Origin: Stenotrophomonas maltophilia
GTDB taxonomy: Bacteria > Pseudomonadota > Gammaproteobacteria > Xanthomonadales > Xanthomonadaceae
Direction: 5' to 3'
Length of the DNA stretch: 64,000 bases
Assembly (NCBI RefSeq): GCF_003970865.1
Contig: NZ_RXLZ01000005.1
Coordinates: 51,362 to 115,361 of the forward strand
The notes below the pieces were generated by a model that was given only the letters and a program-made list of their open reading frames with translations, did not search any database and was not told the DNA's origin. The position numbers and the translations under genes were made by a program. How positions within the stretch are numbered: the stretch's first letter is position 1; each line of letters starts with the position of its first letter. Of this stretch, positions 41,033 through 49,929 are shown in pieces.

Positions 41033-42925
41033 ATGAAGACCCGAGCCCTGGTGATGTCCGTGCTGTTCGCGCTGGCGGCCACGCCTGCACTGGCACAGAC
41101 CTCGCCACCGGCGAACGCGGCGAACGCGGCGGCCGCCGGCCTGCTGCGCATCGATGTCGATGCGCGCGATCTGGCCCGTCGAATCTTCAAGGTGACCGCT
41201 ACGGTGCCGGCCAAGCCCGGCCCGATGACCCTCCTGTACCCGCAGTGGATTCCCGGCAACCATTCACCCACCGGCCCGATCGACAAGCTGGCCGGCCTGC
41301 GCGTGACCGCCAACGGCAAACCGCTGGCCTGGCAGCGTGACCAGTTCAACGTCTATGCGTTCAAGGTGAACGTGCCAGAGGGCGTGAGCGAGATCGTCGC
41401 CCACTTCGATTTCCTGTCCTCGCAGGGCGGCAGCCAGGGCCGGGTGGTGATGACCCCGGAAATGCTCAACCTGCAGTGGAACGCCAATTCGCTGTATCCG
41501 GCCGGCGTCGATGCGCGCAACCTGCAGGCGCAGGCCAGCGTGACCCTGCCCAAGGGCTGGTCGTTCGCCACTGCCCTGGAAACCGCGCGACGCGACGGTG
41601 ACACCGTGGTGTTCAAGCCGATCTCGTATGACCATCTGGTCGATTCGCCGTTGTTCGCCGGCGAGCACTACCAGCGCATCGATCTCGATCCAGGCGCGAA
41701 GGTGCCAGTGCACCTCAACGTGTTTGCCGACGAAGCCAAGTCGCTGAAGCCGAGCGAGGCACAGATCGCGATGCACCGCGCGCTGGTGCAGCAGGCCGAC
41801 AAGCTCTACGGTGCGCGCCACTACAACCACTATGAGTTCCTGCTGGCGTTGACCGACCGTCTCGGCGGCATCGGCCTGGAGCATCACCGCTCCAGCGAGA
41901 ACAGCGCCGATCCGGGCTACTTCACCGAATGGGACAGCAACGCGTGGATGCGCGACCTGCTGCCGCACGAGTACACCCATTCCTGGAACGGCAAGTACCG
42001 CCGCGGCGCCGATCTGGCTACTGCCAATTTCAACGTGCCGATGGGCGACAGCCTGCTGTGGGTGTACGAAGGCCAGACCCAGTTCTGGGGCCAGGTGCTG
42101 GCCGCACGCTCGGGGCTGTGGTCGGTCGCGCAGGCGCGCGACATGCTGGCCAACGTGGCCGCGACCTATGATCGTGGCCGCCCGGGCCTGGCCTGGCGCC
42201 CGCTGCAGGACACCACCAACGACCCGACCATCGCCCAGCGCCGTACGTTGCCCTACCGCAACTACCAGATGAGCGAGGACTACTACTCCGGCGGCCAGAT
42301 GCTGTGGCTGGAAGTGGAGGGCAAGCTGCGCGAGCTGAGTGGCAACCGTCGCAGTCTGGACGACTTCGCGCGTGCGTTCTTCGGCTTCGGCAATGGCGAC
42401 TGGGACGTCAACCCGTACACCTTCGATGATGTGGTCGCGACCTTGAACGGCATCGCGCCGTACGACTGGGCGACGTTCCTGCGCGGGCGCCTGGACGGCC
42501 ACGGTTCGTTGACCGGCGGCCTGGAGCTGGCGGGCTGGAAGCTGGTCTACCGCGATACGCCGAACGACGCCTACAAGGCACAGGAAAAACGCGCCAAGGC
42601 GGCACTGCTGGCCTATTCGCTGGGCGCGACCGTACTCGATAGCGGTGCGGTGGGTGACGTGATCTGGGACAGCCCGGCCTTCAATGCCGGCCTGGCGCCG
42701 GGCATGAAGCTGATCGCGGTTGGCGGCCGCGAGTACAGCAGCCAGCGCTTGAAGGACGCAGTGGCTGCGGCAGCGAAGGACAAGGCGCCGATCGTGTTGC
42801 TGGTGAAGCAGTTCGACCGCATTGAAACGATGAGCATCGCCTACCACGGTGGCCTGCAGTACCCGGTGCTGGAGCGCATCGCCGGCAAGCCTGATCGCCT
42901 GGCGGACCTGTGGAAGGCGCGATGA
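41033..42925 (+). CDS. M61-family (glycyl aminopeptidase-like) metallopeptidase with PDZ domain
   Basis: A 630-residue secreted peptidase. Its signal peptide is MKTRALVMSVLFALAATPAL (cleavage at LAQ). The N-terminal M61 domain has TLLYPQWIPGNHSPTGPIDK; the zinc site is LLPHEYTHSWNGKYRR (H-E-x-x-H, first His near residue 312) with the downstream glutamate region DSLLWVYEGQTQFWG. A PDZ-like domain follows at the C-terminus (GDVIWDSPAFNAGLAPGMKL). It should cleave peptides in the periplasm. The stop overlaps the next gene by four bases. Confidence 0.93.
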   Translation: MKTRALVMSVLFALAATPALAQTSPPANAANAAAAGLLRIDVDARDLARRIFKVTATVPAKPGPMTLLYPQWIPGNHSPTGPIDKLAGLRVTANGKPLAWQRDQFNVYAFKVNVPEGVSEIVAHFDFLSSQGGSQGRVVMTPEMLNLQWNANSLYPAGVDARNLQAQASVTLPKGWSFATALETARRDGDTVVFKPISYDHLVDSPLFAGEHYQRIDLDPGAKVPVHLNVFADEAKSLKPSEAQIAMHRALVQQADKLYGARHYNHYEFLLALTDRLGGIGLEHHRSSENSADPGYFTEWDSNAWMRDLLPHEYTHSWNGKYRRGADLATANFNVPMGDSLLWVYEGQTQFWGQVLAARSGLWSVAQARDMLANVAATYDRGRPGLAWRPLQDTTNDPTIAQRRTLPYRNYQMSEDYYSGGQMLWLEVEGKLRELSGNRRSLDDFARAFFGFGNGDWDVNPYTFDDVVATLNGIAPYDWATFLRGRLDGHGSLTGGLELAGWKLVYRDTPNDAYKAQEKRAKAALLAYSLGATVLDSGAVGDVIWDSPAFNAGLAPGMKLIAVGGREYSSQRLKDAVAAAAKDKAPIVLLVKQFDRIETMSIAYHGGLQYPVLERIAGKPDRLADLWKAR

Positions 42926-43587
42926 AACCGCGCGCCCGCGATGCTGTGATCCTGTTGATGGTGATCCTCGCCATCGTAGGTGCATTCCTGCATGGCGATG
43001 GGCGTTGGCTGCACTGGCTGGCCAAGCCGACGACCACGCTGCTGATCGCTGCCATCGCCTGGCGCGTGCACGATCCCGCGCAGCCGTTCTATCGGCGTGC
43101 GGTGCTGGCCGGCATGTTGCTGTCGTGCGTGGGCGACATCGCGCTGATGCTGCCGATGGATGCGTTCGTACCGGGGCTGATCGCGTTCCTGCTGGCGCAC
43201 CTCTGCTACATCGTCGCCTTCCGCGATGGCCTGCGTGCCGGGCGTGGGCTGGTCGGCGCCAGCGTGCTGCTGGGTGCCTTCGCCGTGCTCAACGTGCTTG
43301 GCCTGTGGCCGCACCTGCCGGTGCCGATGCGCGTGCCGGTGCTGGCGTACGTGGTGGTGCTGGCATCGATGGCGGTGCTGGCCCTGGCACGGCAGTGGCG
43401 CAGCCCGCAGCCCGATGCCGTGGAAGCCAGCAGTGCGCGCTGGGCTGCCGCCGGTGCGTTGCTGTTCGTCGCCAGCGATTCACTGCTGGCCTGGGACCGC
43501 TTCGCCGGCGGCCTGCCGCTGGCCAGCCTGCTGGTGCTGTCCACCTACTACGGCGCGCAGTACGCCATCGCCCGCTCGGTGAAATAG
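42922..43587 (+). CDS. Lysoplasmalogenase (YhhN/TMEM86 family)
   Basis: A 221-residue membrane protein with about eight helices. The family segment LAKPTTTLLIAAIAWR near residue 33 and GMLLSCVGDIALMLPMD near residue 67 (with the conserved G-D) match YhhN, whose members cleave the vinyl ether bond of lysoplasmalogen or act as lyso-lipid hydrolases. The ATG overlaps the M61 stop (ATGA), so they are coupled. Whether this organism has plasmalogens is doubtful, so the substrate is open. Confidence 0.88.
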   Translation: MKPRARDAVILLMVILAIVGAFLHGDGRWLHWLAKPTTTLLIAAIAWRVHDPAQPFYRRAVLAGMLLSCVGDIALMLPMDAFVPGLIAFLLAHLCYIVAFRDGLRAGRGLVGASVLLGAFAVLNVLGLWPHLPVPMRVPVLAYVVVLASMAVLALARQWRSPQPDAVEASSARWAAAGALLFVASDSLLAWDRFAGGLPLASLLVLSTYYGAQYAIARSVK

Positions 43588-43662
43588 AAAAAGGGGACGG
43601 AGGGGATTAAGTCGCAAACCGCACCAAGCCACATACAACTTAATCCCCTCCGTCCCCTTTTT
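43588..43662. repeat. Second copy of the GGGGACGGAGGGGATTAAGT inverted repeat
   Basis: Left arm 43588-43612 and right arm 43638-43662 are perfect 25-base mirror images, with a 25-base unrelated loop. Both this and the copy at 18954 lie at the ends of convergent genes. The shared arm is AAAAAGGGGACGGAGGGGAT plus TAAGT. Confidence 0.9.
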
Positions 43663-43669
43663 GTGTGGC

Positions 43670-44389
43670 CTATCGGCGGTTCACGCCGCGCAGGGTGCCC
43701 TGTGCATCGAACTGCAGCCGCACGGATTCGCGGTCACCGGCCACTTCGTCCGGCAGCCACACCAGCTTGCCGCCTTTGCGCACGATCACGTACACGTGGC
43801 CGACTTCGGATGCGGGGTTCTGCAGGGCATTGCGTTGTTCCTGCAGTGCCTGTGCCACGCGCGGCACGGCCTCGAAATCGATGCTGGCCAGGGATGTGCT
43901 GCTGCGCTGCAGGCTGATGGTCGGCGCAAACTGCTGCGGGTTCACCGGATTGCCCTTGCGCCACTGGCCACGTTCAAAGTGATAGCTGTCGACGTGGCCC
44001 GGCTGTTGCGGATCGACCAGATCGAGGTTGATGCGGCCATCGTCGTAGAAGTGGATGCTGTGGAAGACCGTCAGCCGCTGGCCGGCCAGTGCTGGCAGCT
44101 GCTCCAGTGCCTGACGGGCAGCCAGCAGGTAGTCCGCATCGAACAGGCGATTGTTGCGCTCGGGCGCCGCAGCGGTACTCGCCGCAGGGAAGGGCGCCGG
44201 GGATGGCACAAGCGATACGGGTTGTTCGCGCGGCGACTGAGACGAGACAGAGGGTGGCAACCGGTCCGGCGGTACCGAATGCCCCAGCGTTTCGCTGATG
44301 GTCTGCACTGCGCCGCCGGCAACGGCCACGCCCGCCAGAACCAGCAGCAGTACCAGGAACACGGCGCGGGTGGAGGGCGGCTGTTTCAT
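43670..44389 (-). CDS. Uncharacterised periplasmic or membrane-anchored protein
   Basis: A 239-residue protein with a single N-terminal membrane helix (VFLVLLLVLAGVAVAGGAV), likely an anchor. A Pro/Ser/Ala-rich linker follows up to about residue 75 (SPAPFPAASTAAAPE), then a globular domain with RLTVFHSIHFYDDGRINLDL and VDSYHFERGQWRKGNPVNP. I do not recognise the domain. It begins four bases inside the DUF3592 gene's end (overlap ATGA), so it is translated from that message. Confidence 0.75.
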   Translation of the reverse strand: MKQPPSTRAVFLVLLLVLAGVAVAGGAVQTISETLGHSVPPDRLPPSVSSQSPREQPVSLVPSPAPFPAASTAAAPERNNRLFDADYLLAARQALEQLPALAGQRLTVFHSIHFYDDGRINLDLVDPQQPGHVDSYHFERGQWRKGNPVNPQQFAPTISLQRSSTSLASIDFEAVPRVAQALQEQRNALQNPASEVGHVYVIVRKGGKLVWLPDEVAGDRESVRLQFDAQGTLRGVNRR

Positions 44390-45342
44390 GCTCCCTCCAG
44401 GCGCACGTTGCTGCGGTCGTCCGGGTCGTACAGCAGCGTCACGTGCTCGCGCGGGATGTTGGCCAGTTCAATCAGCGGGATGAAGCGGCGCACGCGGGCC
44501 TGCTGCACGTTGCCTTCGCGGTCGATGTATTCCAGCTGGAACTCCACCTGCGGCTGTTCGTTGAGGTAGGTGCCGGTCTGACGCACCTTCAACACCCTGG
44601 CCTCCACGCCGATGCCGCGATACTTCAGCGCATCGCCGCGGGCATCGGCGTGCAGCAGGCGGCCGAGCAGGCGCAGGCCCAGCGCATAGCCACACAGCAC
44701 CAGCGGGCACACCAGCAGCGGGTGACCGAACGACAGGAAGGTCCAGCCCAGCCCCTCGCTCTGCAGCTGGTAGGCCCACACATAGGCAGCGGCAACGGTG
44801 GCGATGCCGAGTGCTGCACCGATGCCGCGCCGCCACAGGCTGGCGACATTCAGTTCGGGCTGGGCACCGTCCAGCACGATGTTGGGGAACGCCCCGGGCG
44901 TCCGGCCCAGGCGCGCATCGATGTGCCTGCCCACCTCGAAGCGATGCAGCTGGGGTTTGCTGTCGATCACCAGCATCTGTTCGCGGATCGGCGTGCCGGA
45001 CAGGTTCTTGAAGAACAACTGCAGTTTCCATTGCGCGAAGTCACGCACCTGCACGCCGGTCTGTTCGGCCTGTTCGATCAGCGCACTGCGCGGTTCACCG
45101 TCGGCCAGGATCGACTGCACCCGGTGCAGTGCGCGCGGCGGCCCCAGCAACAGGTAGTGCAGGAAGGCGAACAGCAGCGTCAGCCACAGGGCCATCGACA
45201 GTACGAGCAGCACCAGTGCCAGCCACGGTGCACTGCGGTCGACCAGGGCCACCGGCCACGAGGTGCCGAAATAGAGAATGCAGGGAAAAGGCAACGCGAA
45301 GAACAGCAGGAACGCGCCCCAGAACCAGAGATAGGCTTTCAT
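44386..45342 (-). CDS. DUF3592-like membrane protein
   Basis: A 318-residue protein with two N-terminal helices (LWFWGAFLLFFALPFPCILY, LALVLLVLSMALWLTLLFAF) and two further ones in the middle (around residues 178-225). The C-terminal segment VEARVLKVRQTGTYLNEQPQ with VEFQLEYIDREGNV resembles the DUF3592 fold, in which a small beta domain follows a membrane helix. The role is unknown. It precedes and overlaps the protein at 43670-44389; together they form an envelope pair. Confidence 0.75.
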   Translation of the reverse strand: MKAYLWFWGAFLLFFALPFPCILYFGTSWPVALVDRSAPWLALVLLVLSMALWLTLLFAFLHYLLLGPPRALHRVQSILADGEPRSALIEQAEQTGVQVRDFAQWKLQLFFKNLSGTPIREQMLVIDSKPQLHRFEVGRHIDARLGRTPGAFPNIVLDGAQPELNVASLWRRGIGAALGIATVAAAYVWAYQLQSEGLGWTFLSFGHPLLVCPLVLCGYALGLRLLGRLLHADARGDALKYRGIGVEARVLKVRQTGTYLNEQPQVEFQLEYIDREGNVQQARVRRFIPLIELANIPREHVTLLYDPDDRSNVRLEGA

Positions 45343-45388
45343 GGGGGAAGGGGACCGCGGTGGAACGGGGCGCGTAGATTACTACGCT

Positions 45389-48187
45389 TCAGCGGAACTG
45401 CAGGGTAAGCAGGTAGTAGCGGCCGAGCGGATCGTCCAACCCCGGCATCTGCCCGCCATTGCCGACCAGATAGTTCACCGGTTGCGTGTCGAGCACGTTG
45501 TGCACGTCCAGCGCGGCAACGATGCGCGGCCCCAGCCGACGTGCGAGGTGCAGGTTCCAGCGCAGCTGCCGTGGGTTCATGCAGTGGTTCCGGTCGACCT
45601 GCTTCTGCGGGCATTCCGCCCCCGGCAGCCAGGCACGCGTGTGCCCGATCTGGTTGCCGCGCAGCGCGATGTCCCAGTTGTTGTTCTGCCATTGCACGTT
45701 CAACACCGCAGCCAGCTCGGGTGTCACATGGCCACGCAGGTCCACGGCGGCCTCATGGTCACGGCGGCGACGCAGTTCCTGCTGCTTCAGCGCATCGAGC
45801 GAGAACAACCATTGGCCGTTGCTACCGCTGTCGATGCGGTACTCGCCACGCAGCACCCAGTTGCGGGAGGTGGTGCGGCCGATGTTGTCGAACGACAGGC
45901 GCAGGCTGCTCAGGTGGCCGTCTTCATCCAGTTCCCAGGTGCTGCGATTCCACACCGCATCGCTCGGCTGCAGGGCGAGGATCTCGTTGCGCAGTTCCAC
46001 GATGTTGTGGGTCAGCGACAGCGAGAAAGCGTCGTTGGGTGTCCACGTGGCTGCCAGCGAATGGCTGCGCGATCGCTCGGCCCTCAGTGCATCGTTTTCA
46101 ACCACGTTGGCCGTGACGCTGCAGCCGCCACCACGCGTGGCGATCGCACATTCCGGAAGGGCACTGGACACCGGAAGCGTGATCGAGCCGAAGTAGCCGG
46201 GAGGCCGCCGTTGCTCGAACAGGCTCGGTGCACGATAGCCGCGCCCGCTGGCCAGCAGGAACGACCAGTGCGGCGTCGGGCTCCAGCGCAGCCCGGCACG
46301 TGGCGAGAACGCCATGAAGCCGCCATCGCGGTCCCAGCGTGCAGCCAGGTCCGCGCGCAGCGTGGGTGCCAGCGGCAAGCCCAGCTCGGCGTAGACGCCA
46401 CTGCTTTGTCGCGACAGGCGGCGTCGCTGCTGCGGCAGGCCCAGCGCAAGGTCGCCCTGGCTCAGCAGCGCGTCCGGACGCGAGACCCAGCGTTCATGGC
46501 GCAGGTCGATGCCCGTGGCCAGCTGCGCATTGCCCCCGGGCATTGCCATCAGCTCGCGCTGCACGCCCCACCAGCCCTGCCATTGTGCGGTGCTGCCACG
46601 GTTGCGGATGGACGGAAACAGTGTGTCCGCCTCGGCCGCCGGCGGCGCGTCGAAACCGGGAGTGAACCTGCGCGCCTGCGTTGCTTCAAGCAGGCGTGTC
46701 GTGCGCACGGCACCTGCAGTGGACAAGGTGACGTCGCTGCGCTGCGCGCTGATGCCCGCCTCCCAGCTGCGCCGGCCCTGGTCACGGCCGATGCCGAGGG
46801 TGATGTCCGCATCGGTGGCGCGGACGCTGGGGCGCACGTTGCCGGCCTCGCGCAGCACGCTGTTGAAGGTGATTCCGCGCGAGACCACCGCAACGGCGGT
46901 CGGGCCCAGGTCGAAGCGCTGGCGGTTGTGACTGGCCCGTGCCTCGACATAGGCATAGCGTCCCTCACCACGTTCATGCCGGTAGTGCAGGTAGGCCGAC
47001 GCGGTATCCGAGGCGGGCTGCAGCGAACGCGGCCGCGCGCTGTCAAACCAGCAGCCATCCTCGCGCCGCTTCAGGGGCGGCTCGCAGCGCCGGGCGGGCA
47101 CGTACCAGTTGCCGAAGATCGCGCCGATTGGATACAGCGAGGTTTCCGCATGCCAGTCACGCTGGTCACCGGCGACATGCTCGACACGGTGCAGATCGAG
47201 GCCGGCAAACCAGCGGTCCCCGTTGCCACGCGCGCCGCCCGTAGCGGCCTGCAGGCGGTACTGGCCCGCATCGCCGCGGCTGCTGAGTCCGGTCTGCAGC
47301 ATGGCTTCGGGCCCATCGGCCTGGTCGCGCAGGATGATGTTGACCACGCCGGACATGGCATCGGCCCCATAGATGGCCGAGGCACCGCCGCGTACCAGTT
47401 CGATGCGGTCGACGAAGCTCAGCGGAATGCCGCCGAGGTCGGTGAGCCCACCCTGTTCCAGCGACACCATCGGATAGCGCGGCAGGCGCCGGCCGTTGAC
47501 CAGGAACAGCGTCGCCCGCGGGCCCATGCCGTCGAGGCTGGTGGTGGCCGCTGCACCCACCGGCAGGTACTGCGAATCGCCGCCGCGCGAGGTGCTCATG
47601 GCGGGATGGCCGTTCATGCCGGGCAGGTGCCGCAGCAGGTCGAACAGATTGCCGTAGCCACTGCGCAGGATGTCGTCGCGATCGATGGTGGTGACCGGCA
47701 GTGTGGTCTGCACCGAAGAGCGCGGCAGCCGGCTGCCGGTGACGTGGATGGGTGCCAGTTCCACCTGGTGTGGCGTGTCGGTGGTCTTGGGAGCCGGGCG
47801 CGGCAGGCGCGGGGTTGCGTCCGCCTTCGGCGGCTTGGCAGGTGGCTCGGGATGGATACGCCGCACGACAAAGGCACCCGAGGACGTACGCAGGATGTTC
47901 ACCGGCAGGCCGGCGACCAGCTGCTTCAGCGAGGCCCCGGTATCGCGTTGGCCACGGCTGCCATCGGTGCGCAGATCGTCCAGTTCACGTGCGTCGAACA
48001 GCAGGGCGGTGCCACTCTGCCGGGCCCATTGCTGCAGTGCCGGCACCAGTGGGCCGGCGCCCACGTCGATCTCCAGCGTGCCGGCGGGCTCGCCGGCATC
48101 AGCCATCGGTAGTGCGGCAACACCCAGTGCAAGGCATAGCAGGGCGCGGAGCAGCCCCCACTGCAGCGCACCCGGACCTGCCTTCAC
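45389..48187 (-). CDS. TonB-dependent receptor with STN signalling domain
   Basis: A 932-residue outer-membrane receptor. The start is a GTG at 48187 with GAGGAG just upstream, giving a signal peptide (LLRALLCLALGVAALPMADA). Residues 25-110 match the STN domain (IDVGAGPLVPALQQWARQSG, LLFDARELDDLRTDGSRGQ) that contacts the FecR-type anti-sigma protein. A Pro/Lys linker precedes the plug (VTGSRLPRSSVQTTLPVTTI, LFLVNGRRLPRYPMVSLEQG, IYGADAMSGVVNIILRD) and a 22-strand barrel ending PGLDDPLGRYYLLTLQFR. With the FecR and sigma genes upstream it makes a FecIRA-type operon. The ligand is unknown. Confidence 0.93.
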   Translation of the reverse strand: MKAGPGALQWGLLRALLCLALGVAALPMADAGEPAGTLEIDVGAGPLVPALQQWARQSGTALLFDARELDDLRTDGSRGQRDTGASLKQLVAGLPVNILRTSSGAFVVRRIHPEPPAKPPKADATPRLPRPAPKTTDTPHQVELAPIHVTGSRLPRSSVQTTLPVTTIDRDDILRSGYGNLFDLLRHLPGMNGHPAMSTSRGGDSQYLPVGAAATTSLDGMGPRATLFLVNGRRLPRYPMVSLEQGGLTDLGGIPLSFVDRIELVRGGASAIYGADAMSGVVNIILRDQADGPEAMLQTGLSSRGDAGQYRLQAATGGARGNGDRWFAGLDLHRVEHVAGDQRDWHAETSLYPIGAIFGNWYVPARRCEPPLKRREDGCWFDSARPRSLQPASDTASAYLHYRHERGEGRYAYVEARASHNRQRFDLGPTAVAVVSRGITFNSVLREAGNVRPSVRATDADITLGIGRDQGRRSWEAGISAQRSDVTLSTAGAVRTTRLLEATQARRFTPGFDAPPAAEADTLFPSIRNRGSTAQWQGWWGVQRELMAMPGGNAQLATGIDLRHERWVSRPDALLSQGDLALGLPQQRRRLSRQSSGVYAELGLPLAPTLRADLAARWDRDGGFMAFSPRAGLRWSPTPHWSFLLASGRGYRAPSLFEQRRPPGYFGSITLPVSSALPECAIATRGGGCSVTANVVENDALRAERSRSHSLAATWTPNDAFSLSLTHNIVELRNEILALQPSDAVWNRSTWELDEDGHLSSLRLSFDNIGRTTSRNWVLRGEYRIDSGSNGQWLFSLDALKQQELRRRRDHEAAVDLRGHVTPELAAVLNVQWQNNNWDIALRGNQIGHTRAWLPGAECPQKQVDRNHCMNPRQLRWNLHLARRLGPRIVAALDVHNVLDTQPVNYLVGNGGQMPGLDDPLGRYYLLTLQFR

Positions 48188-48198
48188 TGCCGGTCTCC

Positions 48199-49167
48199 TC
48201 AGTAGGTGCGGCGCAGTTCCAGCGCGCCATCCGGACGCGTCTGGCCAGCCACGGACCAACCCAATTCCAGCGCCGACAGCAGTTCCTGTGCATCACCGGC
48301 GCGGAAGGTACCGCTTACAGCCAGGTCGGTGATCTCCGGATCGACGATCACCAGCGGCGTGCGGCCATAACGGTTCATGCGCTCGACCACGATCGACAGT
48401 GGCGTGGCATCGAATACCAGTTGCCCGCGCAGCCAGCCTTCAGCGGCTGCGTTGGATGAGAGGGCAGGGCCCGGCTGGATACGGCCGGAGGGCAATACCT
48501 GCAGCTGTTGGCCGGGCGCCAGCGTGTGCTGCGCTGCGCCGTTGCTGACTTCCACGGCACCTTCCAGCAGCGCGACCTCGACCAGGCCGTCGTGCAGGCG
48601 TTCCACCTGGAAGGTCGTGCCGATGTCGCGGATCGTACTGTCGCCGGCGTGCAGCTGCAGCGCCTTGTTCGACGGTGCGACCTGCAGTTGCAGCCGGCCC
48701 CGCTCCAGCACCAGATCACGATGGCGCCAGCCGAAGCGGGCGCGGAGGGTGGTGCCGGCATCCAGCATGGCGACGCTGCCATCGGCCAGCGTCTGCTGGA
48801 GTGGCTGGTGCGAATCATTGGCGTAGACCTGCGGCGTCGGGTTGCCGTCGACGGCAACCATCCAGCCGATGCCGATCGCCATGCAGACACCGGCGGCAGC
48901 GGCCACGCCCGGCAGCCAGCGCCGGCGCGGCGGACGCGCCGCCCGTGCCGCGGCGGTGCGCAGCCAAGGGTCAGCCGCAAGCTCCGCGCCCTGCTGGAAC
49001 AGGGTTTCGGCCTGCACCCAGGCTTTGACGTGGGCCGGATCTTCGGCCAGCCAGTCCTCGAACGTTTCGCGTTCGGCCGACGTGCAGTCCGGGGCTTCCA
49101 GGCGGGCTACCCAGGCGCTGGCGCGTTCAAACAGCTGTGCATCATCCCTGTGCGGGGTGCCACTCAT
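48199..49167 (-). CDS. FecR-family anti-sigma / sigma regulator
   Basis: A 322-residue inner-membrane regulator. The cytoplasmic N-terminus has the FecR_N motif AWVARLEAPDCTSAERETFE with DWLAEDPAHVKAW, then one helix (GVAAAAGVCMAIGIGWMVAV). The periplasmic FecR domain reads QTLADGSVAMLDAGTTLRAR and ILEGAV-like LLEGAVEVSNGAAQHTLAPG, and DUF4974 follows (FDATPLSIVVERMNRYGR). It starts MSGTPHRDDAQL at 49167, overlapping the sigma gene's stop by four bases. It should read receptor occupancy and set the sigma factor activity. Confidence 0.92.
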   Translation of the reverse strand: MSGTPHRDDAQLFERASAWVARLEAPDCTSAERETFEDWLAEDPAHVKAWVQAETLFQQGAELAADPWLRTAAARAARPPRRRWLPGVAAAAGVCMAIGIGWMVAVDGNPTPQVYANDSHQPLQQTLADGSVAMLDAGTTLRARFGWRHRDLVLERGRLQLQVAPSNKALQLHAGDSTIRDIGTTFQVERLHDGLVEVALLEGAVEVSNGAAQHTLAPGQQLQVLPSGRIQPGPALSSNAAAEGWLRGQLVFDATPLSIVVERMNRYGRTPLVIVDPEITDLAVSGTFRAGDAQELLSALELGWSVAGQTRPDGALELRRTY

Positions 49168-49718
49168 TGGCCGTCCCTGTCGTTGTGCAGCGGATCCGAT
49201 CCCAACTCCTGACGCAGGCCCTGCAGGGCCCGGGCGATATGTTTTTCCACGGTCTTGGCAGTAATTCCACAATGCCGCGCGATCTGCGTGTAGCTCATGC
49301 CGGTGATGCGGTTGAGCAGATAGACCTCGCGTGCGCGTTCGGGCAGCTTGAACAGGGCCTGCCGCAGCAGGGACAGCATCTGCCCTGACTCGGCCTGGCG
49401 CAATGGATCGGGCGAGGAACTGGACGGTTCGTCGCTGCCATCGTGTTCGGCCAGCGGCAGATGCGGCCGCGACTGCGGCGAGCGTCCGCGGTCTGCCAGG
49501 CGGTTGCGGGCGATACGATACAGCAGCAGGCGCAGTTCGTCCGGGCCCTGTGCGCGATAGCGGATCAGCCGCTCCATGCAGTCCTGCGCGATATCCTCCG
49601 CATCCTCAGGCCCGACCCCCCGCGTGCGCAGGAACGCGCACAGCGGTGCGCGCTCTTCGCGTACGAACGCGATGAAGGCATCCGCAGGTGCGGGCGGCTC
49701 CGGCGCGCGATGGATCAG
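49164..49718 (-). CDS. FecI-type ECF RNA polymerase sigma factor (start uncertain)
   Basis: A sigma factor of about 184 residues. Region 2 includes AFIAFVREERAPLCAFLRTR and EDAEDIAQDCMERLIRYR; region 4 includes LPERAREVYLLNRITGMSYT followed by HCGITAKTVEKHIARALQGL. The first ATG in frame is at 49577 and would delete most of region 2, which is clearly coding further upstream. No ATG, GTG or TTG lies in frame up to the stop at 49767; I drew the start at the CTG (49718), but an ATT or a one-base frameshift from the ATG at 49770 are alternatives. It should transcribe the FecR-TonB receptor operon or this gene set. Confidence 0.85.
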   Translation of the reverse strand: MIHRAPEPPAPADAFIAFVREERAPLCAFLRTRGVGPEDAEDIAQDCMERLIRYRAQGPDELRLLLYRIARNRLADRGRSPQSRPHLPLAEHDGSDEPSSSSPDPLRQAESGQMLSLLRQALFKLPERAREVYLLNRITGMSYTQIARHCGITAKTVEKHIARALQGLRQELGSDPLHNDRDGQ

Positions 49719-49929
49719 GGGAGACGGGGTGGACAGGGCTGGCCTCGACTGTCGGTGGCGAATGCGTCATCGAGTTTTACGCGACGATGACCGGATGGGG
49801 AAGAGTGTGCATCGATCGGATTCTCATTGTGAATGTATTCATTTTTCAGGATCCGTTCCACTGGGGGAGATCGCCCCGCTGCAGCGTTGATCGTTCTACC
49901 CGCGTGTTGCGGGTGGAGAGAGAGAACGC
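49719..49929. promoter_or_regulatory. Divergent promoter region with an AT-rich Fur-box-like half site
   Basis: Bases 49817-49848 are strikingly AT-rich for this genome (GATTCTCATTGTGAATGTAT). On the minus strand CACAATGAGAATC resembles the left half of a Fur box (GATAATGATAATC), a usual control of FecI-type genes; the right half is poor. The region would serve the sigma factor leftward and the autotransporter rightward. Confidence 0.35.

Noticed and set aside
49817..49848. Full Fur box
   Set aside because: Only the left half matches; it is noted as a weak half site only.
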